This document shows, in pieces, positions 11,794-24,897 of a stretch of 64,000 bases of DNA. This DNA is from Oxytricha trifallax (taxonomy: Eukaryota > Ciliophora > Spirotrichea > Sporadotrichida > Oxytrichidae). How positions within the stretch are numbered: the first letter of the stretch is position 1; each line of letters begins with the position of its first letter. The notes under the pieces are model-generated. The model saw only the letters and a list, made by a program, of their open reading frames with translations, made no database searches and was not told the DNA's origin. Both the position numbers and the translations under genes were made by a program. The stretch is from the NCBI GenBank assembly GCA_000711775.1, contig ARYC01003678.1:1-64000 (forward strand), read 5' to 3'.

Positions 11794-13300
11794 TCATCGT
11801 GTTAATCTCCATTACCCCAGTATAATAAACAATGTAGTTTATTATAAATCAAAATCTAATTATACTAGAAAATTAATTTAATAATATCTGCTACTGCCCA
11901 TGTTATCATCCCTACTGCTTCTTCTCACTCGCTTCTTCAAAGTCTTAAGGTCATCGTAAAAACTCAGTTCGTTGGCTACAGCTACTCGGATCTGGTCTAG
12001 TTTGTCGAGAAGAGCGTAAATTTGCGGTCTGTGCTCTAAGATGTAATGATTCACCATGTAGTTTGGGAAAAATTCTTTCCTCATAGTATTCTACAAAATT
12101 TCAGGGTCACTCTTCATATCTTTTCTGAAAATTAAATGAATAATCAATCGAGAATATATTATTGTAAGAATACATTCAAATAGGGGAAATTAATTAAAAT
12201 TATATATAATAAATCAAATTAGTGGCAGTTAAAGTTGGCCAAATTAACGATATTGCCCTCATTCGATAGAGAATTCAAAGTTAGCTGAATTTTACTATTG
12301 GAAGTACTAATTTATCACATCCCTAGACTGAGTTAACTTAACTTTAAAAGGCTGCCTCTAAATTCAAAAAATTATGTCCTCCAATTAAAGTCGAGTTAAC
12401 TCGCTCCATTAATGACATAAAATAGAACCGCAAAATTTAAAAATCCAGCTAATTTTGATTTCTCTATCGAATGAGCCCAAGATCGTCAAATTTTGCCAAC
12501 TTCAACTGTTAATTTGACTTTATTTATTTAATTTTAATTAATTTCTACAATTCGAATGTATTTCTAAAATATTATATTTTCTTTTGATAACATAAATCTA
12601 AATGTATAAATTTAAAATCTTTAAACATATGACTTAATATAGGTTTCTGAAAGATTCAAGAACGTTTTTGCAATCCTATTCATATCTTTTGATTCTAAGC
12701 AAGTTCAAATCACTAAGCATAATAATTTTGTCAACCATATTTTCGCATATTGTCAACAATTCTCTGTGAGCTTTGAAGTACTTCTACTCATGACTTCTGC
12801 ACTTAAGTTAGTTTCTGCCTAGCAAATGCTAACTTAAGACTATCCAGCGCTTGCCATGCAAGCGCATTAACTTGATGAAATCCACGCACTCTTTCTCATC
12901 CCAGAAATAGAACTGCTTACTTTCTTCATTATCCATCCCGCATCTGTTCTCGTTTTATTAGTGATTAAAGTCTCTAGGAGCTGCTGGGGGTCTACTAGAG
13001 GGATGGTCGTCGTCTGAGTAATTTCGTTGTTGGTTTTCTGTTGTGTAGGTGGTTGTGTTTCTTTTCTTTGGATAATCACGTTATAAAGTAAAAATAATGG
13101 TCAATGTTGTCTAAAATTGGGTTAACCAGAGTTTCTACTAATCTGATATTCAAATTCTCCAGGGCCAGCTCTTGTTTTGGTCTGTCTTTGCTAGGGTTTA
13201 AACCTAAACTAAAAGTATTCAAATATTTGAGATTCTTGGGAATAATATGCTTAAGTTTAATAAGCTTATAAGAGGGAACCAGGTTTCTTAGAGTTACTTT
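11794..13300 (-). CDS. SANT/Myb-domain protein (SHAQKYF-like)
   Basis: The core at about 12,730-12,910 reads FYFWDEKECVDFIKLMRLHGKRW and onward to RSHEQKYFKAH, matching the single-repeat SANT/Myb fold with a SHAQKYF-type third helix, a DNA-binding module common in hypotrichs and plants. Upstream is a Gln/Thr-rich linker (QRKETQPPTQQKTNNE) and a block with LENLNIRLVETLV; downstream, beyond a 408-bp MITE, lies a block with VNHYILEHRPQIYALLDKL and a basic Ser/Arg tail, ending at TGA 11794-11796. One single-base slip near 12,940 (GGG run) is required. Likely a transcription or chromatin factor. The start codon is uncertain, and the downstream block is assigned to the same gene by strand and proximity only. 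Confidence 0.6.
12162..12569. mobile_element. MITE family A, copy 1 (diverged)
   Basis: A 408-bp palindromic unit flanked by TA, starting TTGTAAGAATACATTC and ending in the degenerate complement. Its centre carries the family core (ATTCGATAGAGAATTCAAA and complement) but with more mismatches than copies 2 and 3. Lies between coding blocks of the Myb-like gene. Confidence 0.8.
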
Positions 13301-13502
13301 GATTGAAAATGTTCAAAAAACTGATAACTTAATTTTATTATGGTGAAGGTGTTTCTCTCTTAATTAAGGCGTGTAATCTCTGCAGTCTATCCTAATATAC
13401 TCCCATAAGATTTATACATACTTGGTTTTGATAGATTTATGATAAGTTTTAATAAAAATAAGAAATTTATAAAATATAATATAATCAAATTAGGAGAATA
13501 AA

Positions 13503-13805
13503 ATGGAAATGATGAAGTAGTAGCTGTGTGTAAATTAGAAATTTAAGTTACAAAAAGCATATCCAACATTATATTATTATAGGAGATGCTATTGGTAAGA
13601 GCATTAGTGGAACAGAACCGAGACTCAGCAAGAAGTGAAAAGAATAATCAAGAGAAACTATATTCATACAAATAAAGTTAAGTATGAAGAATAATAGAAA
13701 GATGACAGGCATTTTTGTAAGAGATTCCATAAATATTATTCTTAATCAATCTAATTTCTAATAAAAAATATTTTTTAAATTTCATGGGAATTCTCAAATA
13801 GATGA
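13503..13805 (+). CDS. Small basic, Gln-rich protein
   Basis: An uninterrupted frame of 100 residues from the ATG at 13503 to TGA 13803-13805, using TAA/TAG glutamines freely. It is rich in Lys, Arg, Tyr and His with a CYWQEHQWNRTETQQEVKR stretch. No IES. Its last 12 bases overlap the end of the convergent gene 13794-14218. Family not recognised. Confidence 0.5.
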
Positions 13806-14218
13806 GAAATCATATTTTTCAAATATCTTTTTAAAAAATAAAGCATTAGGTCTTGAGACAATAAGTTAATTGGATGCAGACTAATGAGAATTATTTTGAT
13901 GGTTAGGTATTCTCTGTGTAATGACTTGTGGAGGCTTTCTCTACAGAACTTGATCAATGTTTTGTGGGCCGATACTCAAAAGTTCCTTAATCAATGCAAG
14001 TGAATCCACTCTACTTAAAAGCTCTATATAATAGAATAATAATTTCATAAAGTTAATACTCCCCCACCTTCCATAAAAATGGGGAAGAATATTTTGTAAT
14101 TTTAAGTGTAAATTTAAAAAATAACTTCTTTGAGCTTAGTTTGATATTCCTCATCGCACTTTATGGCGACTGTTTTTCTCTTCCCCTAGATAATTGCGGA
14201 GATCTTGATCTCAAACAT
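13794..14218 (-). CDS. Small protein, split by one IES
   Basis: Starts MFEIKISAIIQGKRKTVAIK at 14218; an AT-rich interruption at about 14,040-14,120 follows, then LLSRVDSLALIKELLSIG, a Gln/Asn-rich segment and an end at TGA 13794-13796. The first block has a beta-rich, ubiquitin- or PB1-like look, but this is only an impression. Convergent with 13503-13805. Confidence 0.5.
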
Positions 14219-14229
14219 ATTACTAAAAG

Positions 14230-14884
14230 ATTACAGATAACTTTTAAAACCCTATTATATTTTTAAATTGATTGCATATGTTAATCTTTTGCTTTTTCCA
14301 TTAGCAATTGTTAAGATTTAATTTTATTAATGATAAATTCTATCTTTAAAATCATAATTTATAATAGCTTAAAAGAAATAAATAAACTGTATCAGAAACT
14401 TAAATACCTATATTTCATTTAAGATTTTGTATCTTCTATTTATAAATCTTTTTCATGTGACAATATTAAAATTTAATAATAATAATTTGTATGTAATTAA
14501 ACTAAAATAATTCAGGAATATTAGAAATTTTTTTTATCAAGAAAAATACTAAAGATTATAAATATTAAATTTATATATTTATTGAGAAGTGAATAATAAT
14601 AGTGTAGAAATTGTAAGAATATATATACTATTAAATTAATAAGAAAATTTAATAAGATTAAAGTATAGTTTAAATAGAAATCTTTCATTATTTTATTAGA
14701 AATTATAATTTTCTTTAATGGTTTGAGAATTAAGGTACTTAAAATAATCTAATTTTTTTCCAAAACAAAATAAATCTGTAAGTAGTAATTTTAAACTTAA
14801 GAAAGTAGCTATTTCTTACCTAAAATTATCAAAAGATAAATAATACAACACAATTCTTAGAAATATTAATTAAATCCTATATTA
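14230..14884. other. AT-rich stretch, nothing recognised
   Basis: Very AT-rich, no supported frame. Confidence 0.5.
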
Positions 14885-15299
14885 TTGTAGGAATACATTT
14901 GATTTGGAAATTTAAATGAAAATTAATAATTAATTATTATAATTAGTGGCAGTTAACTTTCTGGAAACCTAGACAATATGATACTTGTTCGATAGGGAAT
15001 TCAAAATGAGCTGGACTTTACTACTGGCGGTACCTCTCTATCGCATTTCTGGAGCGAGATAACTCGACTTAAATTTTGGGTGATTTGTTTAATTGATTTT
15101 AATACCAAAATTTAAGTCGAGTTATCTCGCTCCAGAAATGCGATAGAGAGGTACCGCCAGTAGTAAAGTCCAGCACATTTTGAATTCCCTATCGAACAAG
15201 TATCATATTGTCTAGGTTTCCAGAAAGTTAACAGCCACTAATTATTATCATTATTTATAATTTATTATTTATTTTCCCAAATCAAATGTATTCCTACAA
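14885..15299. mobile_element. MITE family A, copy 2 (near-perfect palindrome)
   Basis: A 415-bp unit flanked by TA, ends TTGTAGGAATACATTTGATT and complement. The two halves of about 150 bp around a short centre at about 15,090 are almost perfectly complementary, including the core CTCTATCGCATTTCTGGAGC. The low divergence between arms suggests a young copy. Confidence 0.9.
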
Positions 15300-15624
15300 T
15301 ATTATCTTTGATTATAAGTTATGGATAAGTGATACTGATTTTGGTTAGTAGTTTGCTCAACTTAATTTCTTATTCAAAATCATAATTAGGGATTAATTTG
15401 TTTTTTAAATAGATTTAATTGATTTTTATAAATGAAAATTAAAAAATAATTAGTTACCATCATAATTAGTTGAAAATATATATAAAATTTAAAATTATAG
15501 AAATTTCAGAAGAGACCATAGTGAGTTCAGGAGCTATTTAATTATTAATATCATTTTAATTTAATCAAATACCGCAATATTAATTTATTTAGCTATCCTG
15601 ATAGAGGGCATGATTTTATTCTAA

Positions 15625-17995
15625 ATGATAATCGGTTCAATAATTGAGAAATGCAAATTAATTATCGGACATGAGGCATCTCTTGCTATTCTTTTAGGAA
15701 TAATTTTTTCATCGTAATACTTTCATATTTTTTATACTTCAAAACAAATAGATTTAAGATTAAATTATTTTTATTTTATAAGAATACTTCTGTCTTATTT
15801 CACTTATATGTTCAACCACGTTTAACTAACAGAGATTATTAAATTATTTAAAGATAAATTTAATAACTTTTGTGGTTTAGATATCCTAATTATATTTACA
15901 GAGATGTTGACATTTATGAAAATTTCTTCTTCTTTTTTTTGCTTGCCACCCATTGTATTTGCATCTGGCTATAATATGCAGAGAAAGAATTTTTTCTCAA
16001 ATTTCAACAATATTTAATTAGTATTTATAAAAATATTCTATATGAGCATTTTTGAAATGAATAAAGAAAAAATATTATGATCTTTGGATTGCTCAATACA
16101 ATTGTCCAGTTCACACTATTTAGGGGAAATCATATTATAATAATTGCTTACTAAAGTTTAATCTGTTTATTTTTTTTGTTTTATTTTCCTTTTTCCTTAT
16201 GTTAAATAAAGAAGAATTTTTTAAATAATACGGATTTAAAGTATCCCCATATTTCAACATTTACTTGGTTGATCTTCAATTACTTCACTTTCTTTAAATA
16301 TCATGGAGCTTCAGGGTAATATGAGGAGTTTAAACTCATTATTTTCGAAATATTGTTGATGAGTTCACTCTTATGCTCAAGTGACGTTGTGGCTGCAGTT
16401 TCTTTGATAAACACAGAAAAATAACCTAAGTTATTCAGTCTTGTATTTCAATTAAAATATTATGATAAATATTAAATTTAATTAGCTGATTTTTATATTA
16501 ATTTTAGTAAAGTATTAGGAGAGGGAGTAACAAACGATGCAATAAGTATTATATTGTTTAATGCTGTAATCCAATTTTCTGGTCCAGGAAATAACTTCAC
16601 AGCTTTTATGAATGAAATTGATTTCTTATATTTTACATAAAATAAACTTTAACATAGTATAATGCGAAATAAATTAAACTTGGACACCAGTCTAGATAAT
16701 GTACAGCTTCTTGAAATTGGGATTTTTTTCTCTCTTAATAGGAATTTTCGTAGCTTTATTGAGTGCAAGAATGTATTTTTTTGACTATCAAGCCAGTTAA
16801 AGAGTGCAATTTTGTATTTTATATGGGTTATTTAGCTTATTCTATCTCTGAGAGGACAAGCATGTCTGGAATTATTACTCTGCTTTCTTGTGGTATTCTA
16901 CTTGCCAAATATTAACATGGTTAATAAAATCAGATATAGAATATGATTTAATCATTATTTTGTAAGACTTTTATATTTTAGTAATTATGTGAATATTGTT
17001 GGTAAAATTTGTCTCCATAGTCTAAGCAAGCAACATCTCTAGCGTTTAACATGATAGGGTATGCAGCTGAGGCTTTCGTCTTTGGTTATATTGGCCTCAC
17101 ATTCTTCTCTTATGTGCACTACGAATGGTTATGGAAATTATTCGTGGGTGAAGTATTTGTGGTGCTTATCGGCAGATTCTCAGGAACAATAAATTTACTT
17201 TAAATATTTTGATTTTATATGAACTATTGGCTTAATCAAGATTCTTGGGTAAATTTCTAACAACTTCTAACGCTTTATATAGATTATTTGGATACAAATC
17301 AGGTATTGGTTTAAAGGAGTTGACTTTTATTTCTTATGCAGGAATGATTAGAGGTGCAGTAGCATTTGGTTTAGTATTGAAGATTGATCATGCAGTTACC
17401 AACAGATCAGTAATCATCACTACTTCCCTTGGCTTGGTAGTGCTTACCACAGTAATTATGGGTTCGACAGTAGCTATGATATAGAGATTACTCTTTGGAA
17501 AAGAAGTCGATCATCACTTTATAAAACTATGCATATATATATATATATATATATTATTTTTAATCATAATTTGCATATTATTACACCATGGAATGCGAAA
17601 CACGTAGATTATAATTCAAAGCAAGAAGCAAAGAGCGAAATGAGTCATCATGAAATAGTTGAGCACCCAAATATAGAAGATATAAAACTTGAAAAAGAAG
17701 CTATGTTTAAATAATTCGGTAAAATTGATATTACTCTAGTGAGAGAGATTTTTTTAAGTAAATTCAAATTGAGCTATTAAGTTCATTTAATACTTGTCAT
17801 AAATTAAGTTAGCTTTTATAATAATGATAACGAATAGCCAGAATAAAAATTATCAAGATTTTAAAAGTTTATCAAAGACTTTGACAGTAAAAGGTTGAAG
17901 CCATTTCTGATCTACAAATATGACAGACTTGAGCAATAAAAGACTTAAGGAGTACAACGATATGATAATAAATTAAGAAAATTTTAAATTATATA
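15625..17995 (+). CDS. Na+/H+ exchanger (NHE family), copy 1
   Basis: Coding blocks interrupted by at least six AT-rich IES together give an NHE-type transporter. In order: GSIIEKCKLIIGHEASLAIL (15,640), LPPIVFASGYNMQRKNFF (15,945), FGLLNTIVQFTLF (16,085), SSLLCSSDVVAAVSLI (16,370), GEGVTNDAISIILFNAVIQF (16,520), LTIKPVKECNFVF (16,790), SLAFNMIGYAAEAFVFGY (17,040), FISYAGMIRGAVAFGLVL (17,330), then a cytosolic tail with HHEIVEHPNIEDI and DRLEQ. The ND pair and the RGAVAFGL helix are family hallmarks. It exchanges Na+ (or K+) for H+ across a membrane. The next gene but one, at 21,012, is a close paralogue with the same block order, suggesting germline tandem duplication. Confidence 0.85.
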
Positions 17996-18160
17996 ATAGT
18001 AATTAATGTACAATTTATATTTTGTATATAAATATAAATTTTAAAGCCCTGTTTAGTTATAGATTTCATAATAAAGTAAAAGATGTTAAAACGTTTTAAT
18101 AAGTTGATCGTTAAAATTAAAATTTATTCTTGATTAATTCATAATTATTATAATAAAGTC

Positions 18161-18319
<159 letters not shown>

Positions 18320-18479
18320 TAAATTTGAGGATTCTGAGTGATTAATATTATAACTTTAAGTATAATTAAATTTTATTTCCATCCCGTTGTACTTCCAAGA
18401 ATGCTTATAGAAGATTAAAAGATTTCGACTATCAAAAAGAGCCGCTCCTCCTCTGCCCACTAGGTCCGGTCACTTTGAT

Positions 18480-19802
18480 GCCTCTCCAGTTTGTTGAATC
18501 ACAGTCCTTGCGTCCTAACCCCTCTGCATTTACCACAAAGACTACAAAGGCTGCTAGAAGTTATTAGTGAACCCGAATGCCTGCCAGAGAAACTAAGTGC
18601 TAAAAATGAAGCAATCCTCGGCCACGAGAACACGAGAGAATACGGCCTCTATATCCAAGACAAGATTGAGCTGAAGATTACCGCATGGAGCTTTTCCCCA
18701 TCAACCGCCAGAAGCAAAGGTCCAGACTGAGGGAGGAAGAGACATTTGATTACAAACCAATGGTTAATAAATAGAGGAGAATTGGATCTACAAACGCAAT
18801 GACAAAAGATGGAGAAATGTCTCTATACTTTGACACCGCAGGATAAAAATATTTAAATAAAACTTCATCACCAGACTCTAAGGCTGTTTCGAAACTAACG
18901 ATAAGAGCTGCCACTATGTCGGGACACTACACAGGCGACTCAGGAAGCAATTTTCGAAGGGGGTGCCTTTTGGCAGAAACCTTTAAGTTCTAGAGGAGTT
19001 TCTATAGAACTTAGTAGAATTCTCTATCGGTTATTCCTATAAAATAAAGAAGAATTCCATAAGAACATAGAGGAAAATCAATTGTATGCATCCTGAACCA
19101 CCTGACTTAAATACCTAGCCTATTTCATCATCTTGAAAAGTGGATGACATAGCAGAGCTAACAAGAACAGTACCATCAATCTAGAGTAATTATATGCAGA
19201 TAGTATCACCTTCTAAATTGGCGAATATTACTGTGACCTGAGTAGATGGCTGTCTAGGAGGTGACTTTTCACTGCAGTGTATGATAATCTATCGAATAGT
19301 TCAAGATCGAGGGGTCTGGGACAGGGGTGACCAGAGATACGTTAGAAGGAATAAGGAAGTAATAAAATCCAAAATCAAAAGCTTCTTAATATCGAATGTA
19401 ATGGAGTGGCTGATAGAGAATACTCTGCTATGGGTATTGCTTCGGGGATCAAGAGCCAAGCTGGACCACTTTAAGAAGAAGATTGCATCTGATGAAGAGC
19501 AACAGCAATTATAGGAAGAAGCTATTGGTGGAGAAGGACCGAGTGCAGCCTTGGTAAGTGAGAGATTAGAAAAAATTATACTAGGAATTGAATAGCTGCT
19601 CTTGGGTTTCGGCTATGAAATGCTATAGGAGAACCCCTTTATCCCTCAATCATTTGTAGGCCATTTAAAACGCTTTGTGGCTAGGAAGAAGGCAATCGAG
19701 TATCAGAAGCGGTACAACGAAGAAATCAAGCTGAATGTATGCAACATGAAGAAGAGAAATGACGCAAGAGAGTCGCAGAAGAATGCAAAACTTTTTATAT
19801 GA
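18480..19802 (+). pseudogene. Decayed or germline-limited gene, unidentified
   Basis: A GC-richer segment (unlike the AT-rich neighbours) reads as protein on the plus strand but switches frame at least twice. Early part: LLEVISEPECLPEKLSAKNE; middle part: MVNKQRRIGSTNAMTKDGEM; late part from about 19,100: VPSIQSNYMQIVSPSKLANI, then a 165-residue Lys/Glu-rich end (LISNVMEWLIENTL, KKAIEYQKRYNEEIKLN), stopping at TGA 19800-19802. The late frame has in-frame TGAs at 19134-19136 and 19239-19241. No pointer-like repeats or IES seen, so it does not look like normal MDS DNA. Lies between the two NHE genes. Family not recognised. Confidence 0.5.
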
Positions 19803-20039
19803 AGATCATCAAACAAATAAATAAGCTATGATAAATACCTAATAAATGCTTTTATTTAATTAATTAAAGTAAGTATTTCATTTTCTCTTTCACTTTATTT
19901 TTTAATCTTTTATATAGTATTAATCATTAAATTTTATAAAAAAGAATTTTCTTTAAAAGCAAGTTTTCATATACTCATTTGATTTAATAATTTATTAATT
20001 AAAAACAATACTAAAAGTTATAATAATTTTTTAAGCATC

Positions 20040-20960
20040 AATCTTTAATAAATAAATTAAAGAGAAGAAATCGAAAAAGACTATGTAAAATAAGGCTCTT
20101 TAAGAGACAGTTTCGATCAGAGATATCAAAATTCAAGCAAGCTTCACGGTAAAATGAGATACTTCAGCTCTAGTGAAACTTGAAATTGAAATTATTTCCA
20201 ATAAGATATTATTAAAAAGAGTATAAATTATTTGAGATATAGTATAACGGACTCAAGAGAATCATGTCAAGGCAACAATTGGATAAAGAAGATGCAATTA
20301 AAGAAGAGCAAGAACTAGAGAACTATATTAAAGATATTTACAAATAATTTTGATTTAAGACTATCACAAAAATTTAATAAGGCAGACAATTATGTTTAAT
20401 CAAAAATAAAAAGTTTGTCAATCTGTACTTTTACAAGCATCATAATAAGAATGAATAAATTTTAAAAATTAAATCTTTTAATTATAATATTAGCGGATAA
20501 AATTTAAATTAAAAAATGTAAACTATTTTCTTAAATTAAATTGGCCTTTATTTTATTATATCAACAGAGTACTTTAAGAACACAAATTTAATTCATAGAG
20601 AATTATAATATTCATAGCCCAAAAGGATTTGGCAGAAAGAAGAAAGATTCAAGTTTGGATTAAGATTTCGAAAGAGGCCTACTTGACAATCACAATATAC
20701 TAAAATCTCTGTATTAAATAAAAAATCCTGACAATTAGCAACAAAGAATTTTTCAACTCAATAATCCTAATTACTCTCTCATTGTTAAAAAACAATTAAT
20801 TTCAACAGGAGAATTCTACTATAAAAGCACACAAAATATACTTTATTATCCAGTTTATATTTAAGCCATTCAACTATACTGATAGAAAAGAAGTTGATCA
20901 ATCTGTAAAATAGTTTAAGGAATCTAAATTTGAATTAAGTGAAATTAAATTAGAAATGTT
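20040..20960 (+). other. Coding-like blocks, unidentified
   Basis: Three plus-strand stretches look coding: about 20,062-20,180 (DYVKQGSLRDSFDQRYQ), 20,265-20,350 (MSRQQLDKEDAIKEEQELEN) and 20,618-20,960 (KDLAERRKIQVWIK, then EVDQSVKQFKESKFELSEI). They may form one small gene before NHE copy 2 or its N-terminus. No family seen. Confidence 0.3.
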
Positions 20961-21011
20961 AGATTAAGTACAGAGAATTGAAAGTATTAATTATATTTAG
21001 CATTACATTTA

Positions 21012-24000
21012 ATGTCAGCTACACTTGTTAGTTAAGGGGCTTGCCTGAATATGGCAGTACTATTCTTCTACATGCTCATGGGATCAGTCCTAGAAAAATA
21101 TCATTGCAAAGTAGGGCATGAGGCCAGTCAAGTAATCATATTTGGAATGATAATATATATTATATTTATGTATTATTTGCAAATAAATGGCAAAGAAAAG
21201 CCTTAAAATCCATTATCTTTTAATTTAAATATTTATAGTAGAATAAAATATTAATAAAAACTGCTTATAATTTAGAAACAAGTTTAATAATGATGACCAT
21301 AGTAATTTTGTTAATTTTTCAACTTAAATCTGTAAAGGCCATTTAATTATGCTATTAATTATTAAAAAGTCTTCAAGAAACACATATTCATTTTATATCC
21401 TTTTTAATATAAAATAGTCCATTTAATAATTGGAATCATAAATCCTATTATTGAATATATTTCTAATTATAAACTATATTCAAGAAGGTGCAATATTATT
21501 TAATGAGAATTATTATATATTACAGCAAGTATCTTAAACGATTAAACTACCTTAAATAAATTAATCTATGGGAATGATATTCTCATACGGAGCTAATTCA
21601 ACAAGACACACAGAGTTCAATCACATGCTATCCTTTGATGAGAATTTCTTCTTTAACTTCTGCCAACCGCCTATAGTCTTTGCCTCAGACTACAATATCA
21701 AGAGACAAAAGTTCTTTGAATATTTCTTGAACATATTCAAAACCCCAAAAAATTTTAGCAAGAAGTTACTATTTGATATTAAGTAGAATTCTTTAATAAA
21801 AGAAAATAATTATTAAGTTAAAAAAGAAGAAATTGAATATAATTTACTTATATTTACATATTTTCTATATCAATCTTATTTTTTTAAAAACAAGTAGACC
21901 AATCATTTTTAATTAAACTTTAATATATTGTAAAACAATAAGGAAAAGTTTGAGGATAAATTGCTCTTTGGATTATTAGGAACTATCGTACAGTTTTCTC
22001 TGTTCAGTTATTCACATACATCATTATGGAATGCATGGATTTCTATAAATACAACGGCATCACAGGGTAAGAATTATCAAATTTTATTTCCTTAATTTGA
22101 AAAAATTATTGAGAACATTTTTATTTGAAATACACACTTCTTAATATATACTGATTTAAAGGCATTTTATTTGATATTTATCAATAATCTAATTTATAGT
22201 GAATATGAGATGTTTGAACTTTCAGAAATGGAAATTTTGTTGATTAATTTAATTCTAGATTAAAAAACTGCTAATACAGATTGCCTTTAATAAAATAAGA
22301 AATCAAATAAATGAACTAAAATTATAGCTTGCTTGTAAATTTTCTAGTTTTTTATTAGAAAAATTACTTAAACTTTATTAGATCTATAATTAGGATATTT
22401 TTAACATTTTGTTGAAGGATTTATTTTATTTTAGAATAAGTTAGAATTTAATAATTCAGTAATGGGAAATATAAAAGCTATATTTGCAGTAAAGTGCAAC
22501 AATCAAGCAATAAATAATAAAATGCAATAGCTACGAATTTAGCTTAGGATTTTTCTGTTAATAGTGCTCATATAGTTTCTAATATAATTGAAAATTCAGT
22601 AATATTAAGTAACTAAATATAAATAGAGCGTGTTAATCATCAGTTTATAATTAATCCTTTGTTGATGTGCTCTTTACTATGTTGCACTGATGTAGTCGCA
22701 GCTATTTCAATTATAAAATACGAGGAACAACCAAAATTATTCTCATTTGTCTTCGGAGAGTGTATCACCAATGATGCTTTCTGTATTATATTGTTCAATA
22801 CTGTCATGGAATTTGCTGGGCCTGGAAGTTTATTGGACGGCACTATAAATAAAAGTAAACATAAGATAGTAGTTATTTACAAAAATTATTTCTTTTACTT
22901 ATACGCCGTTCTTAATCATGTACAGTTTTATACGATTGAGCTTTTGGTCTATTTTTGCAGGAGTTAAATTTTATGATTAAGCTTTACATGATATATAATA
23001 TTATTTATTTTTAGAGTTGCAATGGCTTTTCTAGCAGCTATAGTGACTAAATTCTTAAGATTTTTGACTGTCAAGCCTATTGTTGAGTGCACTTTGACTT
23101 TTTGCTTCGGCTATCTCTCTTATTGCATAGCTGAACTCTTCCACTACTCAGGAATCATCTCATTATATTTGATATTATTGGTTAAGGAATATTAATTAAT
23201 CACATTATTGGCTTCTGGAATTTTGATGTCGAAATATGCTTGGTACAACCTATTTCCTTAAGCCAAGTCAGTTACTTCTCTGGCCTTCAATGTGATTGGA
23301 TATGCAATTGAGGCATTTGTGTTTGGGTATCTAGTGCTTACCTTCTTCTCGTACATTCAATTAGAATGGTCATGGTAGTTGTTCGTTGCAGAATTCATTA
23401 TTGTCATTGCTGACAGATTCATTGGAACTACTGGTATTATCAATTTAATAAAAACTCAGATTTATTCGAAATAGAGAACTATCGATTTTTATAATTTATC
23501 AAGTTCCTTGAGGCTTCAAATACAAGTCTGGAATAAGATTCAAGGATTTAGTTTTCATATCTTATGCAGGAACTATGAGAGGAGCAGTTGCTTTTGGTTT
23601 GGTCTTGAGAATCGAAGGGGATGTAACTAACAGATCAGTTATTTAAAATCCTCTTTAATCATCCTTGTTATATTTATTTTCTTTAATAAAAATATACTTT
23701 ATGTGCTTTAAGAATTTAATAAAACACATATTATTGCCATACTTTTAAAGAATAGAAATATAAACTTGAAGATTTATTTAATAAGAATTCAATTTTTTGA
23801 GTATAGTGTAATTAATTTTATTGAATAAGTATATTTTTGCTTAAAAGCGAATGATAGATATTTTACGTATTTATAAATAAAAAATATTCCTATAAAAATT
23901 GAAATTAATTTTATGAAATAAAATTGATTTTTGGTCTTATAAAAGGAACAATACCATTGTGTGTTATACAAAAATTATTGAAAATATTTTAAATAATTTA

Positions 24001-24850
24001 ATTGTTTATATTGTGACTATTGCCCTGTCACTTGTGGTTTTCACAAAAATTTTCTTAGGTTCAACGGTAGCCACAGTTCAGCAGATTCTCTTCAGCAAGA
24101 AGCAGCCAAAGCTCTAATGAAGGCTGGCTATGAATATGAAGCCAAACACTTAATGGGTGAGGAAGGAGACGAGAATCACCACGAAATAGTAGAGCACCCT
24201 AACTTCGACGATATAGCTCAAGCCTTGAAAGAACCACAGCAGTAGCATTTAAACACTGACTAGACTCATTCACACATTAACTCCATAAAGAGGAGAAAGA
24301 AGAGGTGCGGAGATTTCCTGAGGAGGTTTGATGCTGAGACGTTAAAGCCATTCTAAATATACAAGTATGATAGATAGAAGCACAATATGGCAAAGAAACT
24401 AAACGAATTACTTATGAATAAGGGAGAGAAATTAGAGGAAATGTTTGCTTAAGAAGCTCAAGTTGTTAATGAAGGTGGTCGTGCTTCAGACAATCCCAAT
24501 TTTTAAAACTTTCATGAATTATGATGGTTTTCCTTAACTATTTTAATCGATTTAATTTATGTCAGGAAATCATAGCTGTACGATATCTTAATAGGGAAGG
24601 CAAGATCAATAAGTTGGTCTGGTTAGCAAGAATTCAGCGCACCCGTGAGAAACAGTAATGTTAATAGTTCAACTACACCTAGAGGGGAAATGGTGATAGA
24701 AAATTAAAATAGGTTCGGCGCTATACCTCCACAGCTTCTCTTTCCTCCCAAGAAATATTAAGGAATCGTATAAGAAAATATGTAGAATCCCAAGTCAATT
24801 GTAAAATTATATAATGATATATAAATTTATTAAGAAATTAATATAAACAT
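21012..24850 (+). CDS. Na+/H+ exchanger (NHE family), copy 2
   Basis: Starts MSATLVSQGACLNMAVLFFY at 21012. The blocks mirror copy 1: GSVLEKYHCKVGHEAS, FCQPPIVFASDYNIKRQKFF (21,655), LLFGLLGTIVQFSLFSYSH (21,961), SLLCCTDVVAAISIIKYEEQ (22,668), FGECITNDAFCIILFNTVM (22,753), VKPIVECTLTFCFGY (23,070), FNVIGYAIEAFVFGY (23,290), FISYAGTMRGAVAFGLVLRI (23,556), GSTVATVQQILF (24,058) and a long tail (HHEIVEHPNFDDI; ISWSGQQEFSAPVRN) to about 24,850. IES of up to about 600 bases separate the blocks, longer than in copy 1. Same predicted function, cation/proton exchange. It converges on MAK16 at about 24,900. Confidence 0.85.
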
Positions 24851-24897
24851 GCTAATCGTAGAAAATTTCCAATTCTTTATATTACCTAAGTATTATA

